A DNA stretch of 64,000 bases from Gottschalkia acidurici 9a (GTDB lineage: Bacteria > Bacillota > Clostridia > Tissierellales > Gottschalkiaceae), in the NCBI RefSeq assembly GCF_000299355.1, contig NC_018664.1, positions 2,712,380-2,776,379 of the forward strand. The letters run 5' to 3'. The position numbers and the translations under genes are program-made. The notes under the pieces are model-generated. The model searched no databases. It was not told the DNA's origin and saw only the letters and a list, made by a program, of their open reading frames with translations. This document shows positions 16,385-24,828 of the stretch, piece by piece. Within the stretch, counting starts at the first letter, position 1. Each line of letters opens with the position of its first letter.

Positions 16385-17155
16385 TTATTTATTTTTAATT
16401 TTATCACCATAATAGCAACATCCAATCGCGCCATTTAACTGTGGTTCATCTAAAGTTATTATTTCTTCATACTCATCTTTTAGGTACTTTCTAATTGCAT
16501 AATTTCTAGCTACTCCACCACTTATAACAAGTTTTCTTCCCTTAAACTTGTTAAGCAGTGGCTGTAGTCTCTTAAACATGGAGTAATTAACTCCTGCACA
16601 AAGACTCTCTATACTTACTCCCTCTGCAATTTTCCCTATAAGTTCAGATTCTGAAAATACTGCACAAGTTGAATTTAATTCAACTGGGTCTGTATAATAC
16701 CTATGCATATAGTCTACGTTTATTTCCAATACGTTTGCCATATTCTCCAAAAATCTTCCACATGAAGCAGCACATTTTTCATTTAACTCTAAATCAGTAG
16801 TTATACCTTTCTCTATCTTTGCTATCTTTACATCTTGTCCACCTATGTCTAGTAGGATAAAATCTTTTAAGTGTGTTTGATAAAATACCCCATAAACATG
16901 AGCCTTTATTTCATTTATAGGTCTAAAGTTATTTAAATTCACATTATTTCTTCCATATCCAGTTGAGATGCACTTATCTACTTTATCTATATCTAGCTTT
17001 TTAAGATCTACGCTTAAACCTTTAATGTCATCATAATTACAGTAGTTCTTATAAAATGACATGGTACTAATTTTGAAACTATTTATAATCTTGCTGTCTT
17101 CCATTATAACTACCTTTACTTCTCTACTTCCAAGATCTATCCCTAGTATTCTCAC
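16385..17155 (-). CDS. BadF/BadG/BcrA/BcrD-family ATPase, 2-hydroxyacyl-CoA dehydratase activase-like
   Basis: A 256-residue member of the ASKHA ATPase family. ATP-binding motifs are GIDLGSREVKVVIM and LLDIGGQDVK. Cys128 (in EKCAASCGRF) and Cys164 (in NSTCAVFSESE) sit close to the positions that hold the shared [4Fe-4S] cluster of the homodimer in HgdC. Such activases use ATP to push one electron to very low potential onto a partner Fe-S enzyme. Here the partner is the HgdB-like protein encoded immediately upstream, with a 4-base overlap. The gene is inside a preQ1-riboswitch operon with queD-queE-queC, so a role in deazaguanine metabolism is inferred. Confidence 0.92.
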   Translation of the reverse strand: MRILGIDLGSREVKVVIMEDSKIINSFKISTMSFYKNYCNYDDIKGLSVDLKKLDIDKVDKCISTGYGRNNVNLNNFRPINEIKAHVYGVFYQTHLKDFILLDIGGQDVKIAKIEKGITTDLELNEKCAASCGRFLENMANVLEINVDYMHRYYTDPVELNSTCAVFSESELIGKIAEGVSIESLCAGVNYSMFKRLQPLLNKFKGRKLVISGGVARNYAIRKYLKDEYEEIITLDEPQLNGAIGCCYYGDKIKNK

Positions 17156-18153
17156 AGTATTCCCTCTTTTCTATCATGTAACATGTCTATAAATGCTTCT
17201 AGTCTAAGTTTAGTTCTTGCATCTAATCTATTTAATTTATCTCCCTCTATATTTAAAATAGGGATATTTAGTTTATCTTTTATTACTATATCCTGTACTG
17301 CTCTATAACAAAAACTCTGTGTATAATGAATAATTCCATCTAATTGTCTTAACTCTAATTGCTTTTTTATTTCAGATATTCTCACATTTATATCATAAGG
17401 ATAAGTGTAGTCAAAGTATTGATAGTATATATCTTTAGCTTCTTCAATTCTTGGAAATGCGAACTCCCTTTGAACTTCGTTATATACTATTTTTGCATCT
17501 AAGTTTTCAACAAACTCGTATATATCTCCAGTCATAGGAGGAACCCCTATATATCCTAATCTTAGTTTTTTCTTATTTTCATTTCTATTCTCTATTTCTC
17601 CTATAACTCTAGCTAGATTACTCTCATAGCTTTTCATATCTCCTTCGAAGTCACTTAAGCTTATTTGATAAAGATGATTTTCAAATCCTGTTGCTTTTTC
17701 ATCTATGAAAGTAAGCTCATCTATTTTTCTAGCTAATTTTCTTACTTTATTGGCCTTCTCTCTTATATTTTCCACTTCACTTAAAGAAACATTAAACATA
17801 TTCATAAACTTAATTGTTTCTTTTTTTACATCTTCATATTTATGAGTATTTGGATATGAAAATGGATATATTTTTATTCCTCTAAGTTCTAATACTTCAA
17901 TAAGTGCCTTAGTATTCGAGCAATCACCCTCCATAACTCCTACTATTTCATTTATATTTTCCTCTATGCAGACTCCATATATGCCTTTTATCCAAGCACA
18001 TAAGCTTTTAGGAAATCCGTCTCTTTCTGCTATTTCTATATACTTGTTATACTTTTCTGAAGTTATAAATATATTATTAAGATCTACTACTTTGTATCCA
18101 GCAGCAATAAGAACTTCAGAAGGTACTGTTGTTGTTATACCTATCTTCTTCAT
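17152..18153 (-). CDS. 2-hydroxyacyl-CoA dehydratase (HgdB)-like Fe-S protein
   Basis: A 333-residue protein of the HgdB/DUF2229-like group, first gene after the preQ1 riboswitch. It has four cysteines at conserved-looking places: Cys52 and Cys62 (SLCAWIKGIYGVC), Cys78 (VMEGDCSNT) and Cys282 (YTQSFCYRAV), enough for one [4Fe-4S] cluster. The RLGYIGVPPMTGDIYEFVE and LDGIIHYTQSFC segments match the second half of dehydratase subunits. It is a single subunit, unlike the HgdA/HgdB pair of amino-acid fermentation. Its activase overlaps its 3' end. Acting on CoA thioesters seems unlikely given the queuosine context; a reductase or radical reaction in preQ0/preQ1/queuosine metabolism is a hypothesis only. 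Confidence 0.85.
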   Translation of the reverse strand: MKKIGITTTVPSEVLIAAGYKVVDLNNIFITSEKYNKYIEIAERDGFPKSLCAWIKGIYGVCIEENINEIVGVMEGDCSNTKALIEVLELRGIKIYPFSYPNTHKYEDVKKETIKFMNMFNVSLSEVENIREKANKVRKLARKIDELTFIDEKATGFENHLYQISLSDFEGDMKSYESNLARVIGEIENRNENKKKLRLGYIGVPPMTGDIYEFVENLDAKIVYNEVQREFAFPRIEEAKDIYYQYFDYTYPYDINVRISEIKKQLELRQLDGIIHYTQSFCYRAVQDIVIKDKLNIPILNIEGDKLNRLDARTKLRLEAFIDMLHDRKEGIL

Positions 18154-18183
18154 TTATTACACCTCTAATTTAATTTTAGGCAT

Positions 18184-18247
18184 AAAAAAAAGGGCATAAA
18201 AAGGCCCTCAAAAACAAAAACTATCTTAGGCAAAAAATAGATAGTTT
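18184..18247 (-). terminator. Tandem terminator hairpins of the preQ1 riboswitch
   Basis: Two stems lie between aptamer and first gene on the minus strand. AAACTATCT/AGATAGTTT (18218-18247) is followed by TTTTTGTTTTT. AGGGC/GCCCT (18191-18208) is followed by seven or more T. The aptamer tail GGGC could pair with the GCCC of the second stem, offering a switch. Confidence 0.75.
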
Positions 18248-18252
18248 ATAAG

Positions 18253-18294
18253 CCCTAGTTTTATTTATAGACAGGATGGTGTGAATGAACTGTC
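18253..18294 (-). ncRNA. PreQ1-I riboswitch aptamer
   Basis: On the minus strand: P1 GACAG (18294-18290) with CTGTC (18274-18270), and a loop TTCATTCACACCATC with the conserved TTC..C.ACACC pattern. An A-rich tail TATAAATAAAACTAGGG follows, whose GG can pair with the loop CC to form the H-type pseudoknot. The spacing matches known class I preQ1 aptamers. It controls the HgdB-like/activase/queDEC operon. Confidence 0.9.
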
Positions 18295-18449
18295 TTAATT
18301 AAGTTTTATATACACTTTAACATAATTATTAGTTAATTGTAAATATTAATCTTAAAATCTGAAAATTAGTATATTTATCTATTGTTATAACACGAATATT
18401 TGTGTATAATTTTAGTTACTTAAAAATTTGACCTTTTAGGAGGGATTCT

Positions 18450-18668
18450 GTGGGTGTTAAAGAATTATTAAAACTGTGGACTGACTGTTCACTTAAGTTG
18501 TTAGACAATAAACTTATTCCTGAAAGAATTGAGACATTTGACACAGCTATTAAGGACCTAAGTAAATTTGGAATTACTGACTTAGTAATCTATAATATAT
18601 CTGACAATGATATCACTGTTAGATATAAAGAAAAAGGTAGTAAATCCTTTAGTACAGTTCAACTGTAG
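18450..18668 (+). CDS. Small conserved-looking protein of unknown function
   Basis: 72 residues, GTG start at 18450 with AGGAGGG at 18438-18444. It is soluble, with an amphipathic N-terminal helix (VKELLKLWTDCSLKLL) and a C-terminal part with alternating strands (TDLVIYNISDNDITVRYKE). The strong ribosome site, own terminator and clean frame argue that it is real. It is divergent from the queuosine operon and convergent with the RlmL-type gene. I do not recognise the family. Confidence 0.7.
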   Translation: MGVKELLKLWTDCSLKLLDNKLIPERIETFDTAIKDLSKFGITDLVIYNISDNDITVRYKEKGSKSFSTVQL

Positions 18669-18674
18669 TAATTT

Positions 18675-18699
18675 AAAGAGGCTTATTTTAAGCCTCTTT
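18675..18699. terminator. Bidirectional terminator
   Basis: AAAGAGGCTT pairs with AAGCCTCTTT, with a 5-base loop, followed by T on the plus strand and A-rich on the other side. It ends the small plus-strand gene and contains the last codons of the minus-strand methyltransferase. Confidence 0.88.
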
Positions 18700-19830
18700 T
18701 TTCTTTCTTGGTGGAAATGGTCCAAAGTATTGATAATAATAACATTGAATTCTTCCATTATAAAGTTTTCTATTTTTAGTTGACTTCTCACCATATAGTT
18801 TTTGGAAGTCTGGATGTGAAGTTAGTACAAATATAGACCACGCATCAAGATTACTAAATACTCTTCCCATACCTTTATATAATTCTTCTACTTCTCTTGC
18901 TTCTCCTAGTCGTTCTCCATAAGGTGGATTAGTTATTATACATCCATACTTTCTGCTTGAACTAAACTCTTGTACTGGTAGCTTCTGAACTGCTATATAG
19001 TCTTCTAAGTTAGCTCTTGCTATGTTATCTCTTGCTGTTTTTAATACTCTCCAATCTATATCTGATCCAAGTATTCTGAACTTTTCTTTATTTATTTTTG
19101 TCTTAGCATACTCTCGTATTTCAGTCCATACAGACTTATCTATGCCTTCCCATTCTTCTGCTACAAAATGTCTATTTAATCCTGGTGCCATATTTCTTCC
19201 TATCATTGCTGCTTCTATTAATATAGTACCTGATCCACATAGAGGATCTGCTAGTATTCTCTCTGGATTCCACTTACTTAAATATACTAATGCAGAAGCA
19301 AGTGTTTCCTTTAAAGGCGCTTCTCCCGCTGTAGTTCTATATCCCCTTTTATGAAGTCCAGGGCCCGTTGTATCTATAGTTAGTGTTACTATATCCTTAA
19401 GGAGTGCTACTTCTATCTTATAAGTAGGACCATCTTCATCAAATTGATCTATTTTATATTCTCTTTTCATAGATTCTACCACTGCTTTTTTTACTATTGA
19501 TTGACAATCTGGAACACTATAAAGTTTTGATTTTATTGACTTTCCTACAACATGCATTTTTCCATTTTTCGGTATATATTCTGCCCAATCTACTTCCTTA
19601 GTTCCTTGAAAAAGCTCTTCAAAGCTTTCTGCCTTGAATTCCTTTACTTTTATAAGAATTCTATCTGCTGTTCTAAGCCATACATTACAAGTAGCTAAAT
19701 CCCATTCGTCACCCTCAAAAGTAACTTTTCCGTTTTCTACTTCTAGTTCATCATATCCTAGGCTTCTTAATTCATCTGCAACTATAGATTCTAGTCCAAA
19801 TGTAGATGTTGCTATTAGGGTATATTCCAT
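18688..19830 (-). CDS. 23S rRNA guanine-N2 methyltransferase, RlmL/YpsC type (THUMP domain)
   Basis: A 380-residue protein. An N-terminal ferredoxin-like plus THUMP RNA-binding region occupies about residues 1-160. A Rossmann SAM methyltransferase follows: DPLCGSGTILIEAAMIG for SAM binding and ITNPPYGERLGE (NPPY) as catalytic motif for N2-guanine methylation. It most resembles YpsC of Bacillus, the stand-alone counterpart of the RlmL N-terminal half. The basic tail, PPRKKKEA, ends inside the terminator hairpin. Ribosome site AAGGAGAG. Confidence 0.9.
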   Translation of the reverse strand: MEYTLIATSTFGLESIVADELRSLGYDELEVENGKVTFEGDEWDLATCNVWLRTADRILIKVKEFKAESFEELFQGTKEVDWAEYIPKNGKMHVVGKSIKSKLYSVPDCQSIVKKAVVESMKREYKIDQFDEDGPTYKIEVALLKDIVTLTIDTTGPGLHKRGYRTTAGEAPLKETLASALVYLSKWNPERILADPLCGSGTILIEAAMIGRNMAPGLNRHFVAEEWEGIDKSVWTEIREYAKTKINKEKFRILGSDIDWRVLKTARDNIARANLEDYIAVQKLPVQEFSSSRKYGCIITNPPYGERLGEAREVEELYKGMGRVFSNLDAWSIFVLTSHPDFQKLYGEKSTKNRKLYNGRIQCYYYQYFGPFPPRKKKEA

Positions 19831-19913
19831 TATATTTTTCTCTCCTTGTGTTTTAAAGATTCTAGTCTAATAATACCATTATTGTGCCCCTAAATATATA
19901 TTTTTTATAGATT

Positions 19914-21458
19914 TTATTTAATAGGAAGATATACTATTATCTTTGTTCCCATATCTACTACACTTTTTACTTCTATATATCCATTATGACTAACTATAAT
20001 CCACTTACTTATTGCTAGTCCTAGTCCAGTTCCTCCAGTACCTTTTGTTCTAGACTTATCTGCTCTATAAAATCTTTCAAAAATATTAGGTATATCTTCC
20101 TTAGCTATACCCATACCTGTATCCTCAATTGTAATAATAACCTTATTTCGTTGAAGATAGGAATTTATCTTTATTTTCCCACCATCCTGAGTATATTTTA
20201 TACTGTTATCTATAAATATTCTTAATGCCTCTTTTATAAGTTTTGGATCAGCATTAATCTCTATAATTTCATTATTTTCATTCATTATCTCGTGTGTAGT
20301 ATCTATCAATCTCGTCTCTTTTATAATTTCATCTATTAGTTCATTTATATAAAAATTCTTTTTTTCTAATTTTTGAGTTCCTTTATCTCCTCGAGCTAAG
20401 AATAATAGTTTCTCTATCAAATCCTTCATATTTTCAGACTCAGACTTAATAGCTTCTATTGATTCTTCTAAAACCTCATTATTGTCTTTTCCCCATCTAT
20501 CTAATAAATTAGCATAGCCTTGAATAACTGCTATTGGAGTTCTAAGTTCATGAGAAGCATCTGATGCGAATTGTCTTTGATTCTCATAAGAACATTGTAT
20601 TCTATCTAGCATATCATTAAAAGTTTCGGCTAGATCCTTAAGCTCGTCATATGACTTCACTACATCTAGTCTAGTGTCTAAATCATTTGCACTTATATTT
20701 TTAACAGTACTTATCATTTTATCTATAGGTATAAGCATCTTCCTACTATATCTGGAACCTATAGTTATTATTATTAATATTGAAATTATGTCTATAATTA
20801 ATACAACCATAAAAATACTTTTTATAATCAACATTTCTTGGTCTAGAGTATAAATTGTCTGGACATATACATATTGTTCATTTAGTTTTAGTTTTTCAGT
20901 AAAAACCAAACAATTAATGGCACCTGAATCTCTAAAAGGAGTCTTTTCACTATATTGACCATAGTTATTTTTTATAAACATATAGTTATCATTTATATAA
21001 TATGAACCTTTTAATTTATCTTTTTCATAAAATACTATAGAATTATCATTTTTAGTCTTCACGCTTGATGTTGCATGTATTAACTTTTTATTTTTATCAA
21101 ATATATTTATATATGTGTTTTCATTGTTTATTATTTTATTAATATCATCGTATGGGTTTTCTTTATTATTTCTAATATAATATGATGCCATGTTAAAATC
21201 TTTCTCCATACTATCTTTAGTCACTTTTCCTAAGTATCCTATAAAACCTCCAATACTTAGAGCACTTAAAATCATTAATACTAATGTAAAATTAATAGCA
21301 TATACTGTTGTCAATTTAAATGTTATAGAGAATCTGAGTCTTCTTAGTATTAACTTATATAAACTTTTGACCAAATCTAAAGCTTGCTTAATAGCTATAT
21401 TAAATAAAGCTATAATCAATTTAATTAATTTACTTAAATATTGTTTTTCTCTACTCAT
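19914..21458 (-). CDS. Sensor histidine kinase (ArlS/CssS-like architecture)
   Basis: A 514-residue membrane kinase. There is a 45-residue basic N-terminal segment, TM1 (FTLVLMILSALSIGGFIGYL) near 55-75 and an extracytoplasmic sensor of about 150 residues. TM2 (IIKSIFMVVLIIDIISILII) is near 215-240, then HAMP (MISTVKNISANDLDTRLDVV). HisKA carries the phospho-accepting His in FASDASHELRTPIAVIQGYA, and the HATPase_c domain ends TGGTGLGLAISKWI. It overlaps its response regulator by eight bases. The signal is unknown. Confidence 0.94.
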   Translation of the reverse strand: MSREKQYLSKLIKLIIALFNIAIKQALDLVKSLYKLILRRLRFSITFKLTTVYAINFTLVLMILSALSIGGFIGYLGKVTKDSMEKDFNMASYYIRNNKENPYDDINKIINNENTYINIFDKNKKLIHATSSVKTKNDNSIVFYEKDKLKGSYYINDNYMFIKNNYGQYSEKTPFRDSGAINCLVFTEKLKLNEQYVYVQTIYTLDQEMLIIKSIFMVVLIIDIISILIIITIGSRYSRKMLIPIDKMISTVKNISANDLDTRLDVVKSYDELKDLAETFNDMLDRIQCSYENQRQFASDASHELRTPIAVIQGYANLLDRWGKDNNEVLEESIEAIKSESENMKDLIEKLLFLARGDKGTQKLEKKNFYINELIDEIIKETRLIDTTHEIMNENNEIIEINADPKLIKEALRIFIDNSIKYTQDGGKIKINSYLQRNKVIITIEDTGMGIAKEDIPNIFERFYRADKSRTKGTGGTGLGLAISKWIIVSHNGYIEVKSVVDMGTKIIVYLPIK

Positions 21459-22140
21459 CTTTTAATACATAGCCTACCCCTCTAATAGTATAGATAAATT
21501 TTTCATTATATTTGTCATCAATTTTACTTCTTAAGTATCTTATATATACGTCTGATATATTTGTATCTCCTACATAATCATACTCCCATACTTCATCCAA
21601 TATTTTTTCTCGAGTAAGAACTATATTTTTATTTTTCATAAGATAGCTTAATAAATCAAATTCTTTCTTAGTTAAATCTATTATATCTTCTTTAAAAGTC
21701 ACAGTATATGTGTTCAAATCTACTTTAAGATCTTTCACTTGTAGTATATTTGTATTAACTTCCACAATCCTAGACGAACTTTTTTTCAATGCAACTCTTA
21801 TCCTAGCTAAGAGCTCCTCTATAGCAAATGGCTTAGTTACATAGTCATCTGCTCCCATATCTAAACCAAGTACTTTATCCATAGTCTCATCTTTAGCTGT
21901 TAACATGATTATTGGTAGGTTTAAGGTTTGTCTAACCTTCCTTAACACTTCCATTCCATTCATTGAAGGTAACATTATATCTAGTATTATTAAGTCAAAA
22001 TTATCGTTTATAACCTTTTGAAGTCCTTCTCTGCCATCATATGCTTTTTCAACCTCGTATCCTTCATATATTAACTCTAATTCTAGAAATCTAGCAATTT
22101 TAATTTCATCTTCGATTATTAAAATTCTTTGTTTAGACAT
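21451..22140 (-). CDS. OmpR-family response regulator
   Basis: 229 residues. The receiver domain has acidic residues in IEDEIKIARFLELEL, the phospho-acceptor aspartate in DLIILDIMLPSMNGMEV, and the conserved Lys in DDYVTKPFAIEEL. The C-terminal winged helix ends IYTIRGVGYVLKDE. It is the first gene of the pair with the overlapping kinase; AGGAGAG lies eight bases upstream. Confidence 0.95.
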   Translation of the reverse strand: MSKQRILIIEDEIKIARFLELELIYEGYEVEKAYDGREGLQKVINDNFDLIILDIMLPSMNGMEVLRKVRQTLNLPIIMLTAKDETMDKVLGLDMGADDYVTKPFAIEELLARIRVALKKSSSRIVEVNTNILQVKDLKVDLNTYTVTFKEDIIDLTKKEFDLLSYLMKNKNIVLTREKILDEVWEYDYVGDTNISDVYIRYLRSKIDDKYNEKFIYTIRGVGYVLKDE

Positions 22141-22220
22141 TATGCCTCTCCTTCATAATATAAATATTTTATTTTAAGCAAACTAGATGTTTGTATAGTT
22201 TAGTTACCCATATCAAACAA

Positions 22221-22267
22221 AATAAAAGATCATTATTGATAGTATAAATTCAAAATGACCTTTTATT
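22221..22267. terminator. Terminator after the DUF4342 gene
   Basis: A 14-bp stem with one mismatch (AATAAAAG-A-TCATT with AATGA-C-CTTTTATT) and a 19-base loop. It lies 13 bases after the minus-strand stop at 22280, with T-rich arms. Confidence 0.72.
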
Positions 22268-22279
22268 CTTTATAAACTC

Positions 22280-22744
22280 TTATTCTATTATTGTATTATC
22301 TTTTTCCTTTTTTTCAATAATACTATCTTTAATATTATCTACGGTTTTAGATACTTGATCCATAGTTTTATTTATTTTCATATCCTCGCCGTTTTTTCCT
22401 TCAAATTTAATCTTATGACCTGTAACTAATGAAAGTCCTACCCCTATTACTGATATGTGAGGAGCTATTACAGTTATTCCTACAGCAATTGTCACAGGTA
22501 TGTTTGTAACAATTTTATCTCGTTTTTTTATTATAAAACTTGTTTCATTTCCTTTTTTAATTAATTTTTTGGCTTTCTCAGTAATAGTGCTATAAGTTTT
22601 AGTATCAACTTTCTTGTGGTTTTCTAAATATACTAAAGCCTCTAAAACATCCCCATTACTCGCTTCCAGTGCTTCCTTAGCATCATTATAGCTTACATTT
22701 GCTCTTTTTCTAAGTTCATCAATTTGCTCTAGTGTTATTGACAT
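22280..22744 (-). CDS. DUF4342-type protein with UBA/TS-N-like N-terminus
   Basis: 154 residues. The N-terminal 45 (ITLEQIDELRKRANVSYNDA, then SNGDVLEALVYLE) form a UBA-like three-helix domain as in EF-Ts. The rest has a hydrophobic stretch, VTNIPVTIAVGITVIAPHISVIGVGLSLVTG in parts, that may lie in the membrane, and a charged tail. The gene is monocistronic and divergent from the ABC exporter, upstream of the two-component system. Function unknown; the family is common in Clostridia. Confidence 0.8.
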   Translation of the reverse strand: MSITLEQIDELRKRANVSYNDAKEALEASNGDVLEALVYLENHKKVDTKTYSTITEKAKKLIKKGNETSFIIKKRDKIVTNIPVTIAVGITVIAPHISVIGVGLSLVTGHKIKFEGKNGEDMKINKTMDQVSKTVDNIKDSIIEKKEKDNTIIE

Positions 22745-22943
22745 TCTAATACCCCCAAATAATATTTTTTATGTTTTAGATAGAACTCTAAATAGAATTA
22801 ATAAATATTTATGTCTTAACTGACCTTAATAATATTATAGATTCACAGCATTAAAGATAACTTAGCGAAAGATTAGAATTTGATTAGAAATTAATTCTAT
22901 TAATTTAAAATCATTGATATTAATCTGACAGTAAGTTATACTT

Positions 22944-22973
22944 TAATTAGATATTTATCTAAATATCTAATTA
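22944..22973. promoter_or_regulatory. 30-bp palindrome upstream of ABC exporter, possible operator
   Basis: Two 13-base arms (TAATTAGATATTT and complement) separated by ATCT, 52 bases before the exporter start. No U-run follows and no gene ends here, so a protein-binding site is more likely than a terminator. Confidence 0.45.
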
Positions 22974-23025
22974 GTATTTTGTAGTATATATTTAAGCATA
23001 ATATTAACAAAAGGTGGTGTATTTC

Positions 23026-23934
23026 TTGGATGCTATTGAAGTTTATAATTTATCTAAAAGCTACGAAAGAGATCAATTAGTTTTGAACGATATCTCTCTT
23101 TCTATCCCTGCAGGAAATATATTTGGATTTTTAGGTCCTAATGGCGCGGGTAAAACTACTCTTATTAGAATATTGAATGGGATATTAAATCCTACTAATG
23201 GTGGTGGAAAGATTATGGGATATGATATTATTCATCAAAGAAAAGAGTTACGTAGTCTGTGTGGTGTAATGACAGAAAATGCAGGACTTTATGAGAACTT
23301 AAATGCAATTGAAAACCTACAGTTCTTTGGTAAAATGTTTGGACTTTCTGAGAAACAAGTTACAGAAAAAAGCTTATTTTTATTAGATACATTTAACCTA
23401 TTAGACTCAAAGAAGAAAAAAGTTAAAGACTTTAGTACCGGAATGAAAAAGCGATTATCTTTAGCCCGTACTCTTATTCATTCACCTAAGGTTTTATTTT
23501 TAGATGAACCTACTTCTGGTCTTGATCCCGAATCTTCTAAGATAGTTCTTGATATGGTAAAAAGAATGGCCGAAGAACAAAGAGTAACTGTATTTTTATG
23601 TACTCATCAACTAAAATATGCAGAAGAAATATGTAGTTTATATGGATTTGTTCATAGAGGAAACTTATTAGGATTTGGAACATTTGATGAACTTTTATCT
23701 AAATCTAATCAATCCTTAAAACTAGAAATCAAAGGAGACAGTATTCCTGCTATTAATAAGTTAGAAGATTTAGGTAATAGAAGATATAGTTTACCTATAA
23801 ATAGTGAAAAAGATATTCCTAACATACTAGAACATATTATAAGTAACAATGGTAAGGTATACGAAGCTAAGCAAGTTCACTGGAGTCTAGAAGATTTATA
23901 TTTCTATTATCAAAGGAGTGATGATAATGAGTAG
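23026..23934 (+). CDS. ABC transporter ATP-binding protein (ABC-2 exporter type)
   Basis: About 302 residues with Walker A GPNGAGKTT, signature FSTGMKKRLSLAR, Walker B KVLFLDEPTSGLDP and an H-loop in FLCTHQ, plus the roughly 80-residue C-terminal tail of NatA/DRA-type exporters. The start is TTG 23026, eight bases after AAGGTGG; an in-frame GTG overlaps that site. It overlaps its permease by eight bases. The substrate is unknown; such pairs often export sodium, lipids, peptides or drugs. Confidence 0.92.
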   Translation: MDAIEVYNLSKSYERDQLVLNDISLSIPAGNIFGFLGPNGAGKTTLIRILNGILNPTNGGGKIMGYDIIHQRKELRSLCGVMTENAGLYENLNAIENLQFFGKMFGLSEKQVTEKSLFLLDTFNLLDSKKKKVKDFSTGMKKRLSLARTLIHSPKVLFLDEPTSGLDPESSKIVLDMVKRMAEEQRVTVFLCTHQLKYAEEICSLYGFVHRGNLLGFGTFDELLSKSNQSLKLEIKGDSIPAINKLEDLGNRRYSLPINSEKDIPNILEHIISNNGKVYEAKQVHWSLEDLYFYYQRSDDNE

Positions 23935-24712
23935 TATAAAAAAAGCTATAGTTTATAAAGATATAAAAGAATTATTTTCAAGTAAACAAGTTTATATTCC
24001 AATAATTATTGTCCCATTATTCTTTTCATTACTAATGCCTTCTATGTTAGTGTTTGGTGCAAAGTATGGCAATAGTAGTATTGATGGTTTAGATAAAATA
24101 CTCAATCAATTACCGGCCAATCTAAACCTTAACTCAAATCCTCAAAAAATAATATATACAGCTTTAAATTATTTACTTCCATCATTATTCTTAATAATTC
24201 CTGTTATGTCATCTAGTGTTATAGGTGCAAGTAGTATTGTTGGAGAAAAAGAAAGAAAAACCTTAGAAACTCTACTCTATACTCCAATTAATTTAAAAGA
24301 ATTATTTTTATCAAAAGTTATAGGGATACTAATTCCTTCTTATATTATTACTTTGATTTCATCTGTTTTATTTGGAATTATACTTAATATAGGTGGATTA
24401 ATGTATTTTGATAAGCTCATTTTTCCTAATATGAAGTGGATTGTACTTCTGTTGTGGCTTTGCCCTAGTGTTACTATTTTGAGTTTAATAGTAGTTGTTT
24501 TAGCATCTGCAAAGGCCTCTACATTTCAGGAATCTCAGCAAGTTGTCAGCTTAATAATTATTCCAATAATACTTTTAGTAGTAGGTCAGTCTACAGGTCT
24601 TTTTCTCTTAAATACTTTTAGTATGTTTTTATTAGGTGCTTTCATTTTTATAGTTGATTTATTTTTATTAAAAATAATATCAAAATCTTTTAAAATTGAA
24701 AAATTAATATAG
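23927..24712 (+). CDS. ABC-2 type permease
   Basis: About 261 residues with six TM segments. The first loop (after IPIIIVPLFFSLLMPSMLVF) is extracytoplasmic. The central motif SIVGEKERKTLETLLYTPIN, then ELFLSKVIGILIPS, is the conserved coupling region of ABC-2 permeases. The start at 23927 lies eight bases from GGAG. It works with the ATPase encoded just upstream as a homodimeric exporter. The gene pair ends at a bidirectional terminator. Confidence 0.9.
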   Translation: MSSIKKAIVYKDIKELFSSKQVYIPIIIVPLFFSLLMPSMLVFGAKYGNSSIDGLDKILNQLPANLNLNSNPQKIIYTALNYLLPSLFLIIPVMSSSVIGASSIVGEKERKTLETLLYTPINLKELFLSKVIGILIPSYIITLISSVLFGIILNIGGLMYFDKLIFPNMKWIVLLLWLCPSVTILSLIVVVLASAKASTFQESQQVVSLIIIPIILLVVGQSTGLFLLNTFSMFLLGAFIFIVDLFLLKIISKSFKIEKLI

Positions 24713-24730
24713 TAATATAATAATATAATA

Positions 24731-24816
24731 AAAAGATCACCTTATCTACAATTGACTTAAATAAGATAACCAAAGTAAGTTTGATTTAAGTTCATTTGTT
24801 TTTATAGTGATCTTTT
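24731..24816. terminator. Complex bidirectional terminator
   Basis: AAAAGATCAC (24731-24740) pairs with GTGATCTTTT (24807-24816). The 66-base interior can fold further (CTTATCT with AGATAA; ACTTAAAT with ATTTAAGT). It sits between the convergent ABC permease and DEAD-box helicase genes. Confidence 0.65.
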
Positions 24817-24828
24817 ACACATTTTAAC

